The notes under the pieces are model-generated. The model had not been told where the DNA came from. It made no database searches and was given only the letters and a program-made list of their open reading frames with translations. A stretch of 64,000 nt of DNA from Chlorobiota bacterium (GTDB lineage Bacteria; Bacteroidota; Bacteroidia; Bacteroidales; JAADGE01): positions 126,007 through 190,006 of the forward strand of contig JAADGE010000001.1 of assembly GCA_013152535.1 (NCBI GenBank). The letters are read 5' to 3'. Each line of letters begins with the position of its first letter. Position 1 is the first letter of the stretch. Below are positions 44,062 to 53,863 of this stretch, piece after piece. The translations under genes and the position numbers were made by a program.

Positions 44062-46179
44062 TTATTTATAAGGTACTACTCCGATATTTTTAAATGCAAA
44101 TGCATAAATATCAGCACTTTCTTCAATTTGTTTGGCAATCGGTTTTCCGGCACCGTGACCGGCTTTTTTCTCAATACGAATTAAAGTCGGATGATTACCT
44201 TTGTATTTGGCTTGCAAAGTAGCAATATATTTAAACGAATGTGCCGGAACTACTCTGTCATCGTGATCGGCAGTAAGAACCAAAACAGCAGGATATTCAA
44301 CACCCTCTTTGATATTATGAATCGGTGAATATTTATAAAGATATTGAAACATTGTTGAATCTTCACTTAAACCGTAATCAGCAGACCAAGCACGCCCTAT
44401 TGTAAAATACTGATAACGAAGCATGTCCATAACTCCGACATGAGCCAATGTAACGGCAAACAATTCCGGATGCTGATTGGTAACAGCACCCATTAATAAA
44501 CCGCCGTTTGAACCGCCTTCAATAACAAGTTTTTTCGGTGAAGTATATTTTTTATTGATTAAATATTCAGCAGCAGCAACAAAATCATCAAATACATTTT
44601 GTTTGTTTTTCAGTGTTCCCGCTTTATGCCATTCTTCACCGTATTCACCTCCGCCTCTGATATTTGCAACCGCATAAACACCTCCGTTTTCGAGCCAAAT
44701 CATTCTGGTAACACTGAAACGCGGAGTAATACTGATATTAAAACCGCCGTAAGCATATAATAAAGTCGGATTATTTCCGTCGAGTTTAATACCTTTTTTA
44801 TGGGTTATAAACATAGGAATTTTTGTACCGTCTTTACTTGTATAAAAAATTTGTTCGGTAACGTAATCGTCAAAATTTATTCCTTTTATATTTGGTTTTC
44901 TGTAAATTTCCGATTTTCCGTTTTTAATATCGTATTTAAAAATAACCGAAGGAAATGTGTAGGAAGTGAAAGAATAAAATGCTGTATTATCTCCTTTTTC
45001 GGAGCTGAAATCTCTCATTGTTCCTATACCCGGTAATTTTAATTCGGTTTCGTTTTTTCCGTCGAAATCATAAATTAAGACTTTACTTTTTGCATCTTGC
45101 ATATAACTTGCTATTAACTTATTTCCGCCTATATTTATACTTCGTAAAACTTCTTCTTTCTCAGGAATAATATCGGTTTTTTCGCCGGTAATTATATTAT
45201 AAGTAATTAATTTATAACGCGGGGCATTTTCGTTGGTTTGAATTAAAAATTTCCCGTCAATATCATCAACCACACTGTAATCGTAATCAAAGCCGTCAGC
45301 AATAAGTTTAAAGTCTGAATTACTTTTTAAATCCTTAAAGTACAGCCCGTTACCACTTGTTGTTTCAGAAAAAGAAATAATTAAATAAGTCTCATCATCA
45401 GTAACTTTTGCACCGAACATTCTGTTAGGATGTTTACTGTCTTCAAAAATAATTTTGTCATCTTTTTGAAGAGTTCCGATTTTATGATAATACACTTTTT
45501 GAAATTTATTGGCTTTGGTCAAAACTTTATCATCGGAAGGTTCGGGGTAGCGGCTGTAATAAAACCCGTTTCCTTGCCATGAAATACCGGAAAATTTAAC
45601 CCAATTGATTTTATCGTCAAGCAAAGTTCCCGTTTTAATATTTTTAACATAAATTTCATTCCAATCCGACCCTCCTCGGGCAACAGAATATGCTAAATAT
45701 TTACCGTCTTTAGAAATTCCCAAACCGGATAATGCAACCGTTCCGTCTTCAGAAAGTTTATTCGGGTCAAGAATAATTTTCGGTTCAGCATTCAAGCTGT
45801 CCTGCATATACATAACACTTTGATTTTGCAAACCGTTATTTTTAAAATAAAAATATTTACCGGCTTTTTTAAAGGGAGTTGAATAGCGTTCGTAATTCAA
45901 AATTTCGGTTAATCGGTCAATAATTTTTTGTCTGAAAGGAATTTTATGCAAATAGTTAAAAGTAACTTTATTTTGAGAATCAACCCAAGCTTTTGTTTCT
46001 GCGGAATTATCATCTTCTAACCATCTGTACGGATCGGCAACTTTTGTTCCGAAATAATTATCGACAACTGTATCTTTTCTTGTTTCGGGGTAATTTAATC
46101 TTTTTTGTTTCACATCTTTTTGATTACAAGAACTTATTAATATCAAAAAAATTGAGCAAACGGAAAATAAATATTTCAT
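44062..46179 (-). CDS. Prolyl oligopeptidase (S9A), predicted lipoprotein
   Basis: Cuts short peptides after proline. The 705-residue chain has a lipoprotein signal (ILISSCNQK) so it probably acts in the periplasm or at the outer membrane, unlike the cytosolic animal enzyme. A seven-bladed propeller spans ~75-430 and the hydrolase domain ~435-705. The triad is Ser557 in EGGSNGG, Asp640 in ADHDDRVVP and His675 in AGHGAGKP, nearly the same numbering as pig POP. The linker opening YPETRKDTVVDNYFGTKVAD is typical. It stands alone with a clear terminator. Confidence 0.95.
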   Translation of the reverse strand: MKYLFSVCSIFLILISSCNQKDVKQKRLNYPETRKDTVVDNYFGTKVADPYRWLEDDNSAETKAWVDSQNKVTFNYLHKIPFRQKIIDRLTEILNYERYSTPFKKAGKYFYFKNNGLQNQSVMYMQDSLNAEPKIILDPNKLSEDGTVALSGLGISKDGKYLAYSVARGGSDWNEIYVKNIKTGTLLDDKINWVKFSGISWQGNGFYYSRYPEPSDDKVLTKANKFQKVYYHKIGTLQKDDKIIFEDSKHPNRMFGAKVTDDETYLIISFSETTSGNGLYFKDLKSNSDFKLIADGFDYDYSVVDDIDGKFLIQTNENAPRYKLITYNIITGEKTDIIPEKEEVLRSINIGGNKLIASYMQDAKSKVLIYDFDGKNETELKLPGIGTMRDFSSEKGDNTAFYSFTSYTFPSVIFKYDIKNGKSEIYRKPNIKGINFDDYVTEQIFYTSKDGTKIPMFITHKKGIKLDGNNPTLLYAYGGFNISITPRFSVTRMIWLENGGVYAVANIRGGGEYGEEWHKAGTLKNKQNVFDDFVAAAEYLINKKYTSPKKLVIEGGSNGGLLMGAVTNQHPELFAVTLAHVGVMDMLRYQYFTIGRAWSADYGLSEDSTMFQYLYKYSPIHNIKEGVEYPAVLVLTADHDDRVVPAHSFKYIATLQAKYKGNHPTLIRIEKKAGHGAGKPIAKQIEESADIYAFAFKNIGVVPYK

Positions 46180-46216
46180 AACTTATTTTTTTAGTTAATA
46201 TATCGTTTTATGATGT

Positions 46217-46711
46217 TTATAATATTAAATCACTATTTTTTTTAACTTTATCTTTCCTGTTTCCGTATATTCTTCCTGCTATAATTCCTATCGTAAATCC
46301 TAAGAATAATCCCCATTTTAAAAATACGTTATTAATGAGATATGCTGTAAATCCGAAAACTAAAGTACCGAATAAAAGACCTGTTAATGACCAAATTGAT
46401 GAATAATATTGTTCGGGGACTAAACCGTGTTTTTGTTTCAAATGCTTAACGATTTTATCAGTTCGTTTTTCATATTCTCCTCGCATTCCGGGTGTTCCGT
46501 TAATATATTCGGGCAATTTACTCACAATATCTTCCGCTTCTTTTTTAAAATTTTGACATTGTTCACAATTATCGGAAAAAATATCAATACGTTCATTAAT
46601 TCTTTCAAGACGGTCGATTTTAAAGAATTTATAATCTCTTTTAAATATTTCTTCTTTTTTCAACTCAATTTCATCATTTAATTTCTTCGACCAAACTTTT
46701 AGCTTTCCCAT
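46217..46711 (-). CDS. Uncharacterised two-helix membrane protein
   Basis: A 164-residue protein with a charged N-terminal half (helices rich in Lys/Glu, with a CEQC pair near residue 50) and two closely spaced membrane helices near residues 110-145 (LTGLLFGTLVFGFTAYLI and LFLGFTIGIIAGRIYG). It has no signal peptide, so the N-terminus is probably cytoplasmic. No family was recognised. It lies between glyA (42 bases away) and prolyl oligopeptidase on the same strand and may be co-transcribed with glyA. Confidence 0.65.
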   Translation of the reverse strand: MGKLKVWSKKLNDEIELKKEEIFKRDYKFFKIDRLERINERIDIFSDNCEQCQNFKKEAEDIVSKLPEYINGTPGMRGEYEKRTDKIVKHLKQKHGLVPEQYYSSIWSLTGLLFGTLVFGFTAYLINNVFLKWGLFLGFTIGIIAGRIYGNRKDKVKKNSDLIL

Positions 46712-46753
46712 TTCAAATTTAATATTTTAATAATCTGATTTATTGTTAAATTT

Positions 46754-48034
46754 TTAATGTGTCGTTAAAGGAAAATTTTTCATCAACTCATTAACTTCTT
46801 GCCTAACTTTTGCGATAAGTTCTTCATTTTCAGGGTCTGTAATTACTCTGTCAATTTTATCAACAATTATCGACATCATATCTTCTTTTACACCGCGAGT
46901 TGTAATTGCCGGTGTTCCCACTCTTATTCCCGAAGTTTGAAAAGGCGAACGTGTATCGAAAGGCACCATATTTTTATTTAAAGTAATATCTGCTTTTTCA
47001 AGTGCTTTCTCAACAATTTTTCCTGATGTTTCGGGCACTTTAGTTCTTAAATCTATTAACATTGAATGATTATCCGTTCCGCCGGAAATCACTTTATATC
47101 CTTTATCGGTAAATGCTTTTGCCAATGCTTTGGAGTTTTTCAGAACCTGTTTTTGATATTCTTTAAACTCATCGGTTAATGCTTCACTGAATGCAACCGC
47201 TTTTGCAGCAATAATATGCTCCAGCGGTCCGCCTTGAGTTCCGGGAAAAACTCCGGAATCAAGAATTGAAGACATCATTCTTATTTTTCCTTTGGGTGTT
47301 TTTTTACCCATCGGGTTTTCAAAATCTTTACCCATCATAATCAATCCGCCTCTGGGACCTCTTAATGTTTTATGTGTTGTTGTTGTAATAATATGAGCAT
47401 AAGGTAAGGGGTCTTTTAATAATCCGACAGCAATTAATCCGGCAGGATGTGAGATGTCAAACATCAATAATGCACCGACTTTATCCGCAATTTCTCTCAT
47501 ACGTTTATAATCCCAATCACGCGAATAAGCAGAAGCCCCTCCGATAATTAATTTCGGTTTTTCTTTAACAGCCAATTCTTCCATTTCGTCATAATCAACG
47601 GTTCCTGTTTCTTCTTTGACGTTATATGAAACGGCATTATACAAAATACCGGAATAATTTACGAACGAACCGTGAGTAAGATGACCGCCATGAGATAAAT
47701 TAAGACCGAGAAAAGTATCTCCGGGTTTTAAAACAGCTAACATTACGGCAGCATTAGCCTGTGCTCCTGAATGCGGTTGCACATTTGCCCATTCGGCACC
47801 AAATAATTCTTTAACTCTGTCGATAGCAAGTTGTTCGGTTTGATCTACAATTTGGCAACCTCCGTAATAACGTTTACCGGGATAACCTTCGGCATATTTA
47901 TTGGTTAAAGGCGAACCCATAGCTTCCATAACTTGCTTACTGACAAAATTTTCTGAAGCTATCAACTCTATACCTCTTTTTTGTCTGTTTAATTCTTGTT
48001 CTATTAAATCAAAAATTTGAGTATCTCGTTTCAT
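46754..48034 (-). CDS. glyA: Serine hydroxymethyltransferase
   Basis: PLP enzyme that interconverts serine and glycine with transfer of a one-carbon unit to tetrahydrofolate. The 426-residue chain has [27 protein letters not shown], the PLP-lysine motif [14 protein letters not shown] and [20 protein letters not shown]. All parts are full length. A -7 element TAAATTTG lies at 48068-48075, 34 bases upstream. Serine use here is also relevant to the nearby trpB. Confidence 0.97.
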   Translation of the reverse strand: MKRDTQIFDLIEQELNRQKRGIELIASENFVSKQVMEAMGSPLTNKYAEGYPGKRYYGGCQIVDQTEQLAIDRVKELFGAEWANVQPHSGAQANAAVMLAVLKPGDTFLGLNLSHGGHLTHGSFVNYSGILYNAVSYNVKEETGTVDYDEMEELAVKEKPKLIIGGASAYSRDWDYKRMREIADKVGALLMFDISHPAGLIAVGLLKDPLPYAHIITTTTHKTLRGPRGGLIMMGKDFENPMGKKTPKGKIRMMSSILDSGVFPGTQGGPLEHIIAAKAVAFSEALTDEFKEYQKQVLKNSKALAKAFTDKGYKVISGGTDNHSMLIDLRTKVPETSGKIVEKALEKADITLNKNMVPFDTRSPFQTSGIRVGTPAITTRGVKEDMMSIIVDKIDRVITDPENEELIAKVRQEVNELMKNFPLTTH

Positions 48035-48067
48035 TATTTGAATTTTTATATTTTTGTGTTAATCATG

Positions 48068-48075
48068 CAAATTTA
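48068..48075 (-). promoter_or_regulatory. -7 element of glyA
   Basis: TAAATTTG on the minus strand, exact consensus, 34 bases before the glyA ATG. Confidence 0.5.
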
Positions 48076-48135
48076 TAAAAGAATGCTGATTTTTATAAAT
48101 TTGAGTTACATAAAAAAAGTATTATTAAACATTTC

Positions 48136-48489
48136 TTAATTTTCCGGTAATTTCCGAAATTTTTCAGGAATACCGGAAATTACTAAATTATAAGAATTAT
48201 TTATCAACTCAGTAATGAAATTATCAGAAAGTGAACCGTCAATTTCGATACTTATCCAATGTTTTTTATTCATATGATATGCTCCGGAAATACATTTATA
48301 TTGTTCAATCAATAAAATTACATCTTCAGGTTTTGCTTTAAGCACAATTTTAAAATCTTCTTCCAAATCTGTTAAAGCGAATATTTTATTAAAAACTTTT
48401 AAAACCAAAGTAGTTTCATTAAAAGGAAAAGATTCCGATACACTATTTTTTTTCAAACAATAATTTCTGAACAATTCAATATTCAACAT
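48136..48489 (-). CDS. MmcQ/YjbR family protein
   Basis: A 117-residue protein of the YjbR/CyaY-like fold: an N-terminal helix with LFRNYCLKKNSVSESFPF, the strand pair TLVLKVFNKIFALTDL, FKIVLKAKPEDVILLIEQY and GAYHMNKKHWISIEID. The family is often called DNA-binding on weak grounds; the real role is unknown. It is upstream of glyA on the same strand with a 101-base gap that has its own glyA promoter, so the two are probably separate transcripts. Confidence 0.85.
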   Translation of the reverse strand: MLNIELFRNYCLKKNSVSESFPFNETTLVLKVFNKIFALTDLEEDFKIVLKAKPEDVILLIEQYKCISGAYHMNKKHWISIEIDGSLSDNFITELINNSYNLVISGIPEKFRKLPEN

Positions 48490-48624
48490 AATATATAAAA
48501 AAATATATCAATTAACAAATTCATTTATAAGACAATAAAAGTACTAATTTTTAAGTTATTAAAGAAATTTATCAAACATTATAAAATATTATAAAAAAAA
48601 ATAGGTGCTTTTATAAAAATTATA

Positions 48625-48632
48625 TAACTTTG
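48625..48632 (+). promoter_or_regulatory. -7 element of the small lipoprotein gene
   Basis: TAACTTTG, exact consensus, 31 bases before the ATG at 48664. Confidence 0.5.
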
Positions 48633-48663
48633 TAATATAAGTTTAATTTTTTAATACAATAAA

Positions 48664-48843
48664 ATGAAAAAAATACTTTCTGTTTTCGCTGTTTTATTAT
48701 TCACATTCGGTATATTATTAACATCTTGTAATACAAGCAGCAGATTATGTCCGGCTTATCCGCCCTCTGTTATACAGGGAGATGCAGGATCACAAAATAT
48801 TAATCAGGCTATTCCTGTAATTAATCAGAATTCTGATTTATAA
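48664..48843 (+). CDS. Small lipoprotein, 59 residues
   Basis: A short frame with a strong lipoprotein signal: MKKILSVFAVLLFTFGILL then TSCNTS, with the lipobox cysteine at about residue 22. The mature peptide is only ~38 residues (RLCPAYPPSVIQGDAGSQNI and a short tail). A consensus promoter and a downstream hairpin support a real transcript. Similar tiny lipoproteins of unknown role are frequent in Bacteroidota. Confidence 0.7.
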   Translation: MKKILSVFAVLLFTFGILLTSCNTSSRLCPAYPPSVIQGDAGSQNINQAIPVINQNSDL

Positions 48844-48863
48844 TATTTTGTTTAAATAATTTT

Positions 48864-48895
48864 AACAGAGTTTGTAATTATTTTTACAAACTTTG
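48864..48895 (+). terminator. Hairpin after the small lipoprotein gene
   Basis: AGTTTGTAA (48869-48877) pairs with TTACAAACT (48884-48892) with further weak pairing outside and T-rich sequence after it. Confidence 0.55.
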
Positions 48896-48910
48896 TTTGT
48901 TTACGGCTGT

Positions 48911-49690
48911 ATGAAATCACTATTTACAATATTATTAGTTATATTTTTTTATCAATCTGTATTTTCACAGGGAGAAATAGATACAGAACATAAAATTTTA
49001 TTTCGAAATGAAAAAAGTTACGGTATTAATATAAATACAAACGGATTCGGTGTCGGATACAGATACGGAAAACGTATAAATATCCACAGAAAACAACTAT
49101 TTGAAGGAAATATAAATATTGTAAGGCACGAAAAAGAAAAAAAAATAAGAAATCCTTACAGTGAAAATCTAACCAGATTTGTTTACGGAAAGACTAATTC
49201 TGCATTTAATCTTCAAATCGGTTACGGAATGCATCATGAGTTATATAAGAAATTTGACCGTAACAGTGTTTCAATTCGATGGTTTTATATTGCCGGTATT
49301 ACGGCAACATTTCTTAAGCCCATTTATTATTATGTGTATAATAAAGATGCAGAGAATTTTGAATGGCAAAAATTTGTTAAAAACACACCATATTGGTATA
49401 TTTACGGAAAAGAATCCTATTTCTACGGTATCAGCGAAATGAAAATTATTCCGGGGATATATGCAAAAACAGGATTTTGTTTTGATTTCGGAAATACCGA
49501 CAAGAAGTTAAATATACTGGAATTAGGTTTTAAATTTGAAGCCTATCCTAAACGAGTTAAGATAATGGAAACAGAAAAAAATCCGCAATTTCTCCCGATT
49601 CTGTATTTAAGTTACCGTTTCGGTAAAGTTGAAAGCGGCTATTATCTTAAAGAACAAGATGAAGGAATTCCTTCCTCAACCGACAAATAA
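48911..49690 (+). CDS. Probable outer-membrane beta-barrel protein
   Basis: A 259-residue exported protein, start chosen at the ATG at 48911, which opens a signal peptide ending SVFSQ. The mature part consists of alternating strands with many aromatic residues (INTNGFGVGYRYGKRI, FNLQIGYGMHHELY, FLPILYLSYRFGKVESGYY), like a small outer-membrane barrel of the PorT/OprF-like kind. No family could be named. It converges with the penicillin-acylase gene, 9 bases away. Confidence 0.7.
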   Translation: MKSLFTILLVIFFYQSVFSQGEIDTEHKILFRNEKSYGININTNGFGVGYRYGKRINIHRKQLFEGNINIVRHEKEKKIRNPYSENLTRFVYGKTNSAFNLQIGYGMHHELYKKFDRNSVSIRWFYIAGITATFLKPIYYYVYNKDAENFEWQKFVKNTPYWYIYGKESYFYGISEMKIIPGIYAKTGFCFDFGNTDKKLNILELGFKFEAYPKRVKIMETEKNPQFLPILYLSYRFGKVESGYYLKEQDEGIPSSTDK

Positions 49691-49699
49691 ATTATCAAA

Positions 49700-52108
49700 T
49701 TATTTTTCAATAGGTCTTAATACTAATTTATCCTTACAAACAGAAATAATTTCCTTTTTATTCATCATTTGTTTTCTGAATTTTCCGTCATTATACATTT
49801 GTGCCTGGTCAGCATAATGTTTGCTCATAAATACTCCGGACTGACCTGTAGGTATGATACTTACAGAATTCTCAATATCAGAAAAATCAAGGATAATTCG
49901 CATAGAAGGTCCGGAATTCACCTGATATTTTCCGTTCTTACTCAAATTAAAATTTATTTTATTTATTACTTGTCTTCCTCCCCAAACTCCAAACGGTCCG
50001 ACATTAAATATTTTAGCAAATAAAGGTGAAGCATTGCCTATGAAATGGTGATATTCAACAGTATGTACATCTTTCCATTTATAATTATCAACATCATTTC
50101 CCAACTCGTTTTCCAAACAAACCACAGCGGAATCAAATGCAGCAGTAAAAATATCTTTTCGTGTTTCTTTAACATTCTTTGTGTTTATATTATCCCACCA
50201 AACCGAGGAATCATCATTTATTAATACCGGAATTGAGCGTGCTGCCGTATGCCCGTGTGTCATAAAGTCAAAATCTTTTTCTCCGAGCTCATCTTCCATT
50301 GCAAATTCAAGAATTTTTCGTAATAACCGATAATATATCACGGGAGCAGTACTTTCCTTCAAATGATTTCCGTCCCATTTTTTAAGAATATCGAATACTT
50401 TTTGATGGTTTTTCGATTTTGAAAGAATATTTTTATCCATAACATTCAAAATTTCAGCAACAATTTTCGGTGCTTTAACAGAAGTTACATCCGTACTGAT
50501 ATTTTTAATTTTATCAACAGTCCAATCAGAATCGGAATTTATCAAACTTATAATTCGTTTTGCTCTGTCTTCCGGTGCATAATAACCCGGATATAAAATT
50601 CCGTTTACAGAGTCCGGTTGATTATTAGCGGAATAAACAAAGCCGGAAGGCGGATTTACGGATTGCGGATTATCTTTAAAATCATAATAAGCTACAGGAA
50701 CATTCTTCCAAGATTCTATTCTGTCTGTTTTAACAGAATCATCATATTTAAGAATTGAAGCCGATGCCCAATAAGCAATATTTCCGTTTTTATCTCCATA
50801 CATAATATTAAGACCGGGTGCATTAATCAACTTAACAGCTTTTTCTGCTTCTTTAATTGAATGCATATTATTAAAACCGTAAAATGCTTGTATAATACTT
50901 AACGGTTGATGTGTATAAGTCCAAAAAACAGATATCGGATTTTTATCTTTCAATCCTTTTGTAACATCATTAATAACAGGACCTCTGTCAGTTGTTTTAA
51001 TCGAAATCTTAACATCGGCACTGTCTTTTACCTTAATATTTTCTGTAATCGTTTCAAATTTTTTCCATCCGCCGGCCACTTTGTATTCATTTGAATTTTC
51101 AGGATTCAGTTCCTCGAAATAATAATTCACATCGTCATTTTCAAACATTGTAATACCCCATGCAACATCGTGATTATGACCGATTAATGAAAAAGGAATT
51201 CCGGCAATAAAATTTCCGTAAAGATTAAAATCGGGTGTTTCCAAATAAGCTTCATACCAAACTGAAGGCTGAGAATAAGCGATATGTGCATCATTAGCAA
51301 AAATAACCCGTCCGGATTTTGTTCTGCTTCCCGAAAGCACCCAAGAGTTGCTTCCGTGAAAAAAAGGTATCGATAAATTTTCGGTTAATTCACTAACACT
51401 CGCCGTTATATTGCTCAAAACGGAATAATCAGCCGATGCATCTTTATACAACGGAATACGCTCTGTTCCGGGCACATATGAAGAAACTATATCCTTTAAA
51501 TAATCTTCGCCCAATGTATTTCTGATTTTAGTAATCATTGGATCAGATTTAAAACCTTCCGCAAAACTGAAAGCCATATATCCGGCAATGTTAAAAATAT
51601 CTTCGGGAGTAAAATCCTCTTTTTTAATTCCCATCAGTTGGTATTCAATCGGAGTTTTACCATTGTGAAGAAATTCATTAACACCTTTTAAATAATTTTT
51701 TGCATCTGCGGTAAAATCGCTGTTGTTATCAGAAAAAAAATGTTTAACTGCTTCTTTTGATTTCCTGTTAACTTGTAAAGTCCTGAAGAACTTATCGTAT
51801 TTCAGTGTTTTTGTTCCTGCAATTTCCGATAATCTGCCGCTTGCTATTCGCCTTAATATTTCCATTTGAAACAAACGATCTTGAGCATGAATATATCCGA
51901 AAGCATAATATAAATCTGCTTTATTTTGTGCATAAATATGCGGAATACCGTAATTATCAAAATAAACATCAACTGTATTTTGCAAACCGGGCAATTCCTT
52001 TAAGCCTGAATATTGAGGTTTGAAACTGCGTAAATAGAAAAATGCAAAAATTGAAATAAGTGCAATAAAAATCAAAAATATTTTTAATATTATTTTCAGA
52101 ATTTTCAT
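49700..52108 (-). CDS. Penicillin acylase family (Ntn hydrolase) protein
   Basis: An 802-residue amidohydrolase related to penicillin G acylase and acyl-homoserine-lactone acylases, start taken at ATG 52108. One N-terminal membrane anchor (ILKIILKIFLIFIALISIFAF) holds it at the outer face of the inner membrane or it is released. Landmarks: GIPHIYAQNKADLYYAFGYIHAQDRLFQ in the alpha part and HGSNSWVLSGSRT, where Ser253 after Gly becomes the N-terminal nucleophile on self-cleavage. SNSW, DAHIAY and ANDAH are as in the family. The substrate may be an N-acylated amino acid, peptide or signal; it cannot be set here. Confidence 0.9.
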   Translation of the reverse strand: MKILKIILKIFLIFIALISIFAFFYLRSFKPQYSGLKELPGLQNTVDVYFDNYGIPHIYAQNKADLYYAFGYIHAQDRLFQMEILRRIASGRLSEIAGTKTLKYDKFFRTLQVNRKSKEAVKHFFSDNNSDFTADAKNYLKGVNEFLHNGKTPIEYQLMGIKKEDFTPEDIFNIAGYMAFSFAEGFKSDPMITKIRNTLGEDYLKDIVSSYVPGTERIPLYKDASADYSVLSNITASVSELTENLSIPFFHGSNSWVLSGSRTKSGRVIFANDAHIAYSQPSVWYEAYLETPDFNLYGNFIAGIPFSLIGHNHDVAWGITMFENDDVNYYFEELNPENSNEYKVAGGWKKFETITENIKVKDSADVKISIKTTDRGPVINDVTKGLKDKNPISVFWTYTHQPLSIIQAFYGFNNMHSIKEAEKAVKLINAPGLNIMYGDKNGNIAYWASASILKYDDSVKTDRIESWKNVPVAYYDFKDNPQSVNPPSGFVYSANNQPDSVNGILYPGYYAPEDRAKRIISLINSDSDWTVDKIKNISTDVTSVKAPKIVAEILNVMDKNILSKSKNHQKVFDILKKWDGNHLKESTAPVIYYRLLRKILEFAMEDELGEKDFDFMTHGHTAARSIPVLINDDSSVWWDNINTKNVKETRKDIFTAAFDSAVVCLENELGNDVDNYKWKDVHTVEYHHFIGNASPLFAKIFNVGPFGVWGGRQVINKINFNLSKNGKYQVNSGPSMRIILDFSDIENSVSIIPTGQSGVFMSKHYADQAQMYNDGKFRKQMMNKKEIISVCKDKLVLRPIEK

Positions 52109-52147
52109 AGAAGTATTTTTAAACAAATTAAATTTACAAATAATCGG

Positions 52148-52264
52148 TTAATCTTTTTTGCTATTTTTATTTTTTCCCTTCATCTGATTAATAATAAGAA
52201 AAATAACTACACCAATTAAAATCGGTAAAGTAAATAACTTTAAGATTGCAATAATTTTAAACAT
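52148..52264 (-). CDS. Single-helix membrane miniprotein, 38 residues
   Basis: A short ATG frame in the 192-base gap between two longer genes: a hydrophobic stretch of ~25 residues (AILKLFTLPILIGVVIFLII) followed by a basic tail rich in Lys and Asn. The layout is that of a single-span inner-membrane protein with cytoplasmic basic C-terminus. The codon use matches its neighbours. No family is known to me. Confidence 0.5.
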   Translation of the reverse strand: MFKIIAILKLFTLPILIGVVIFLIINQMKGKNKNSKKD

Positions 52265-52319
52265 ATATATTTTATAAAAGTGAACTGTCTTTTTCTAAAT
52301 AATATTGAATTCTCAGTCT

Positions 52320-53834
52320 CTAGCCGGAATAAACTTCATCTTGTGTGATAACTGCCAATACCCAAGAAAAATCTCCGTTACTGATTTTTGTACCGCAATA
52401 TTCACAAACTCCTGCTTGCCCCATTTTATCGGCAGGTGCACCGCAGTTCGGACAAGTTGCATAATCATAGGCATCTTTTTCCACACCTGTTCTTCGAATA
52501 AATGTCCAATATTCGCTGAATGTTCGCGGTCTTTTATTTGATCCTCCTTTAACATCTCCGTTTGCATCAACAACATAATCTAAAGAAGATGCAAAAATAC
52601 GAACAGTAATTGATTCATAAAACCTATCTGAATCAATTCTTGCAAATTGAATATTCTGAATAGTTATATTCTCAAGTTTATTAGTTAAACCGGCATTTTT
52701 ATAGGCATTAATCCAAAACATAAACGATTCATACAATCTGTCGGACAATAAATTACGAACATTGTCTAATTTATTTCTGCTCCAAGCATCATATATTTTA
52801 ATAAAAAAAGCTTTAACAACTTTATCTGCAAAAGTAAGTCGCCACGAGTTCCAATCCAAATTATGCAATTGAGCAAATTCTCCGGCATAACTCGTAATTC
52901 CGCTCTGATAAATTGTTTGTAAATTTGTTCCGCTTTCCGGTTCGTAATGTGCCAATCCGGTTGTTCTGAAAACTTCCTGACTTAAAATTTTATGTTTTTT
53001 TACAAACCATTGCATTTCACCTAAATTAATTTTTGTTCCGCAACTTTGACAAACACCGTTATCGGTAAAATTTACGGGTGCACCGCAATTCGGACAAGAC
53101 AATTTGTGCATTTTGTCCGGTTCGGGAGATAAGATTCCGTTTTTACGATTGAAATACCAACGCTCAGTTATAACGTAACGCGTTTTTTTACCGTGAGTTT
53201 CAAATGTGTAATTGGCTTCAATATCGACAGAAATACCTGTAATATCCTGAAAAAAATTAATTTCGCTGACACGCATGTTTCCGATAACTATTTCTGTTAT
53301 TCGTTGATTATTTCTCAAACTTTCAGATTTCAGGAATTCATCTTGTCCGAAAAACGGAGACAAATTTTTAAATTCTTTTGTCCCGAACCAAGTATAGTAT
53401 TTATTGAAAATTGAAGATACAAAATCAAGGAATAAAACTTTTGAAAAATTCGGATCGACACTTTTCAGCTGCAAAACGGCATTTTCGACATTATTGTGTC
53501 TTACTGTTCTTGCTTGTATGCCGGGCGATGATACTATTGTTGTCCTGTCACTGTTCTTTCTTTTTTGCAAATAAAGTCTCAGCACAATAATTCCTATTAT
53601 TAAAGGAATAGAAATTTGAGGCGGTAATTGGCTGAAGATAAGATAGATTAGAAATCCTATACCTTCACCGCCGCCTCCGCCGCCTCCGGAAAAAGAACCT
53701 CCGCCACCACCGGAAAAAGAATGTCCGCCTCCGGGTCGTGCCCATAATAAATCTAAAAATAAAGGACTTATTACGAAAATGACAGTCAATAAACTTGTTA
53801 TTATTATAAATAATCGTTGATTTTTCTTTATCAT
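52320..53834 (-). CDS. Tim44-like membrane protein with two zinc ribbons
   Basis: A 504-residue protein. One signal-anchor helix is followed by a Gly/Ser-rich stretch (GGGHSFSGGGGGSFSGGGGG) and a second helix (~residues 68-87). Then comes a repeated unit: a Tim44-like alpha-beta domain (~115-240), a zinc ribbon CPNCGAPVNFTDNGVCQSCG, a second Tim44-like domain (~315-445) and a second zinc ribbon CPNCGAPADKMGQAGVCEYCG. Such glycine-rich/Tim44 proteins in bacteria commonly neighbour TPM-domain proteins, as here (30 bases downstream of the 53864 gene). Function unknown; a membrane-linked role is likely. Confidence 0.78.
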   Translation of the reverse strand: MIKKNQRLFIIITSLLTVIFVISPLFLDLLWARPGGGHSFSGGGGGSFSGGGGGGGEGIGFLIYLIFSQLPPQISIPLIIGIIVLRLYLQKRKNSDRTTIVSSPGIQARTVRHNNVENAVLQLKSVDPNFSKVLFLDFVSSIFNKYYTWFGTKEFKNLSPFFGQDEFLKSESLRNNQRITEIVIGNMRVSEINFFQDITGISVDIEANYTFETHGKKTRYVITERWYFNRKNGILSPEPDKMHKLSCPNCGAPVNFTDNGVCQSCGTKINLGEMQWFVKKHKILSQEVFRTTGLAHYEPESGTNLQTIYQSGITSYAGEFAQLHNLDWNSWRLTFADKVVKAFFIKIYDAWSRNKLDNVRNLLSDRLYESFMFWINAYKNAGLTNKLENITIQNIQFARIDSDRFYESITVRIFASSLDYVVDANGDVKGGSNKRPRTFSEYWTFIRRTGVEKDAYDYATCPNCGAPADKMGQAGVCEYCGTKISNGDFSWVLAVITQDEVYSG

Positions 53835-53863
53835 AATATTCAGATTAATAAAATTAAAAAAGA

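Noticed and set aside
52313-52576. 87-codon minus-strand frame at the end of the Tim44-like gene
   Set aside because: It overlaps the zinc-ribbon coding sequence in another frame and shows no domain.
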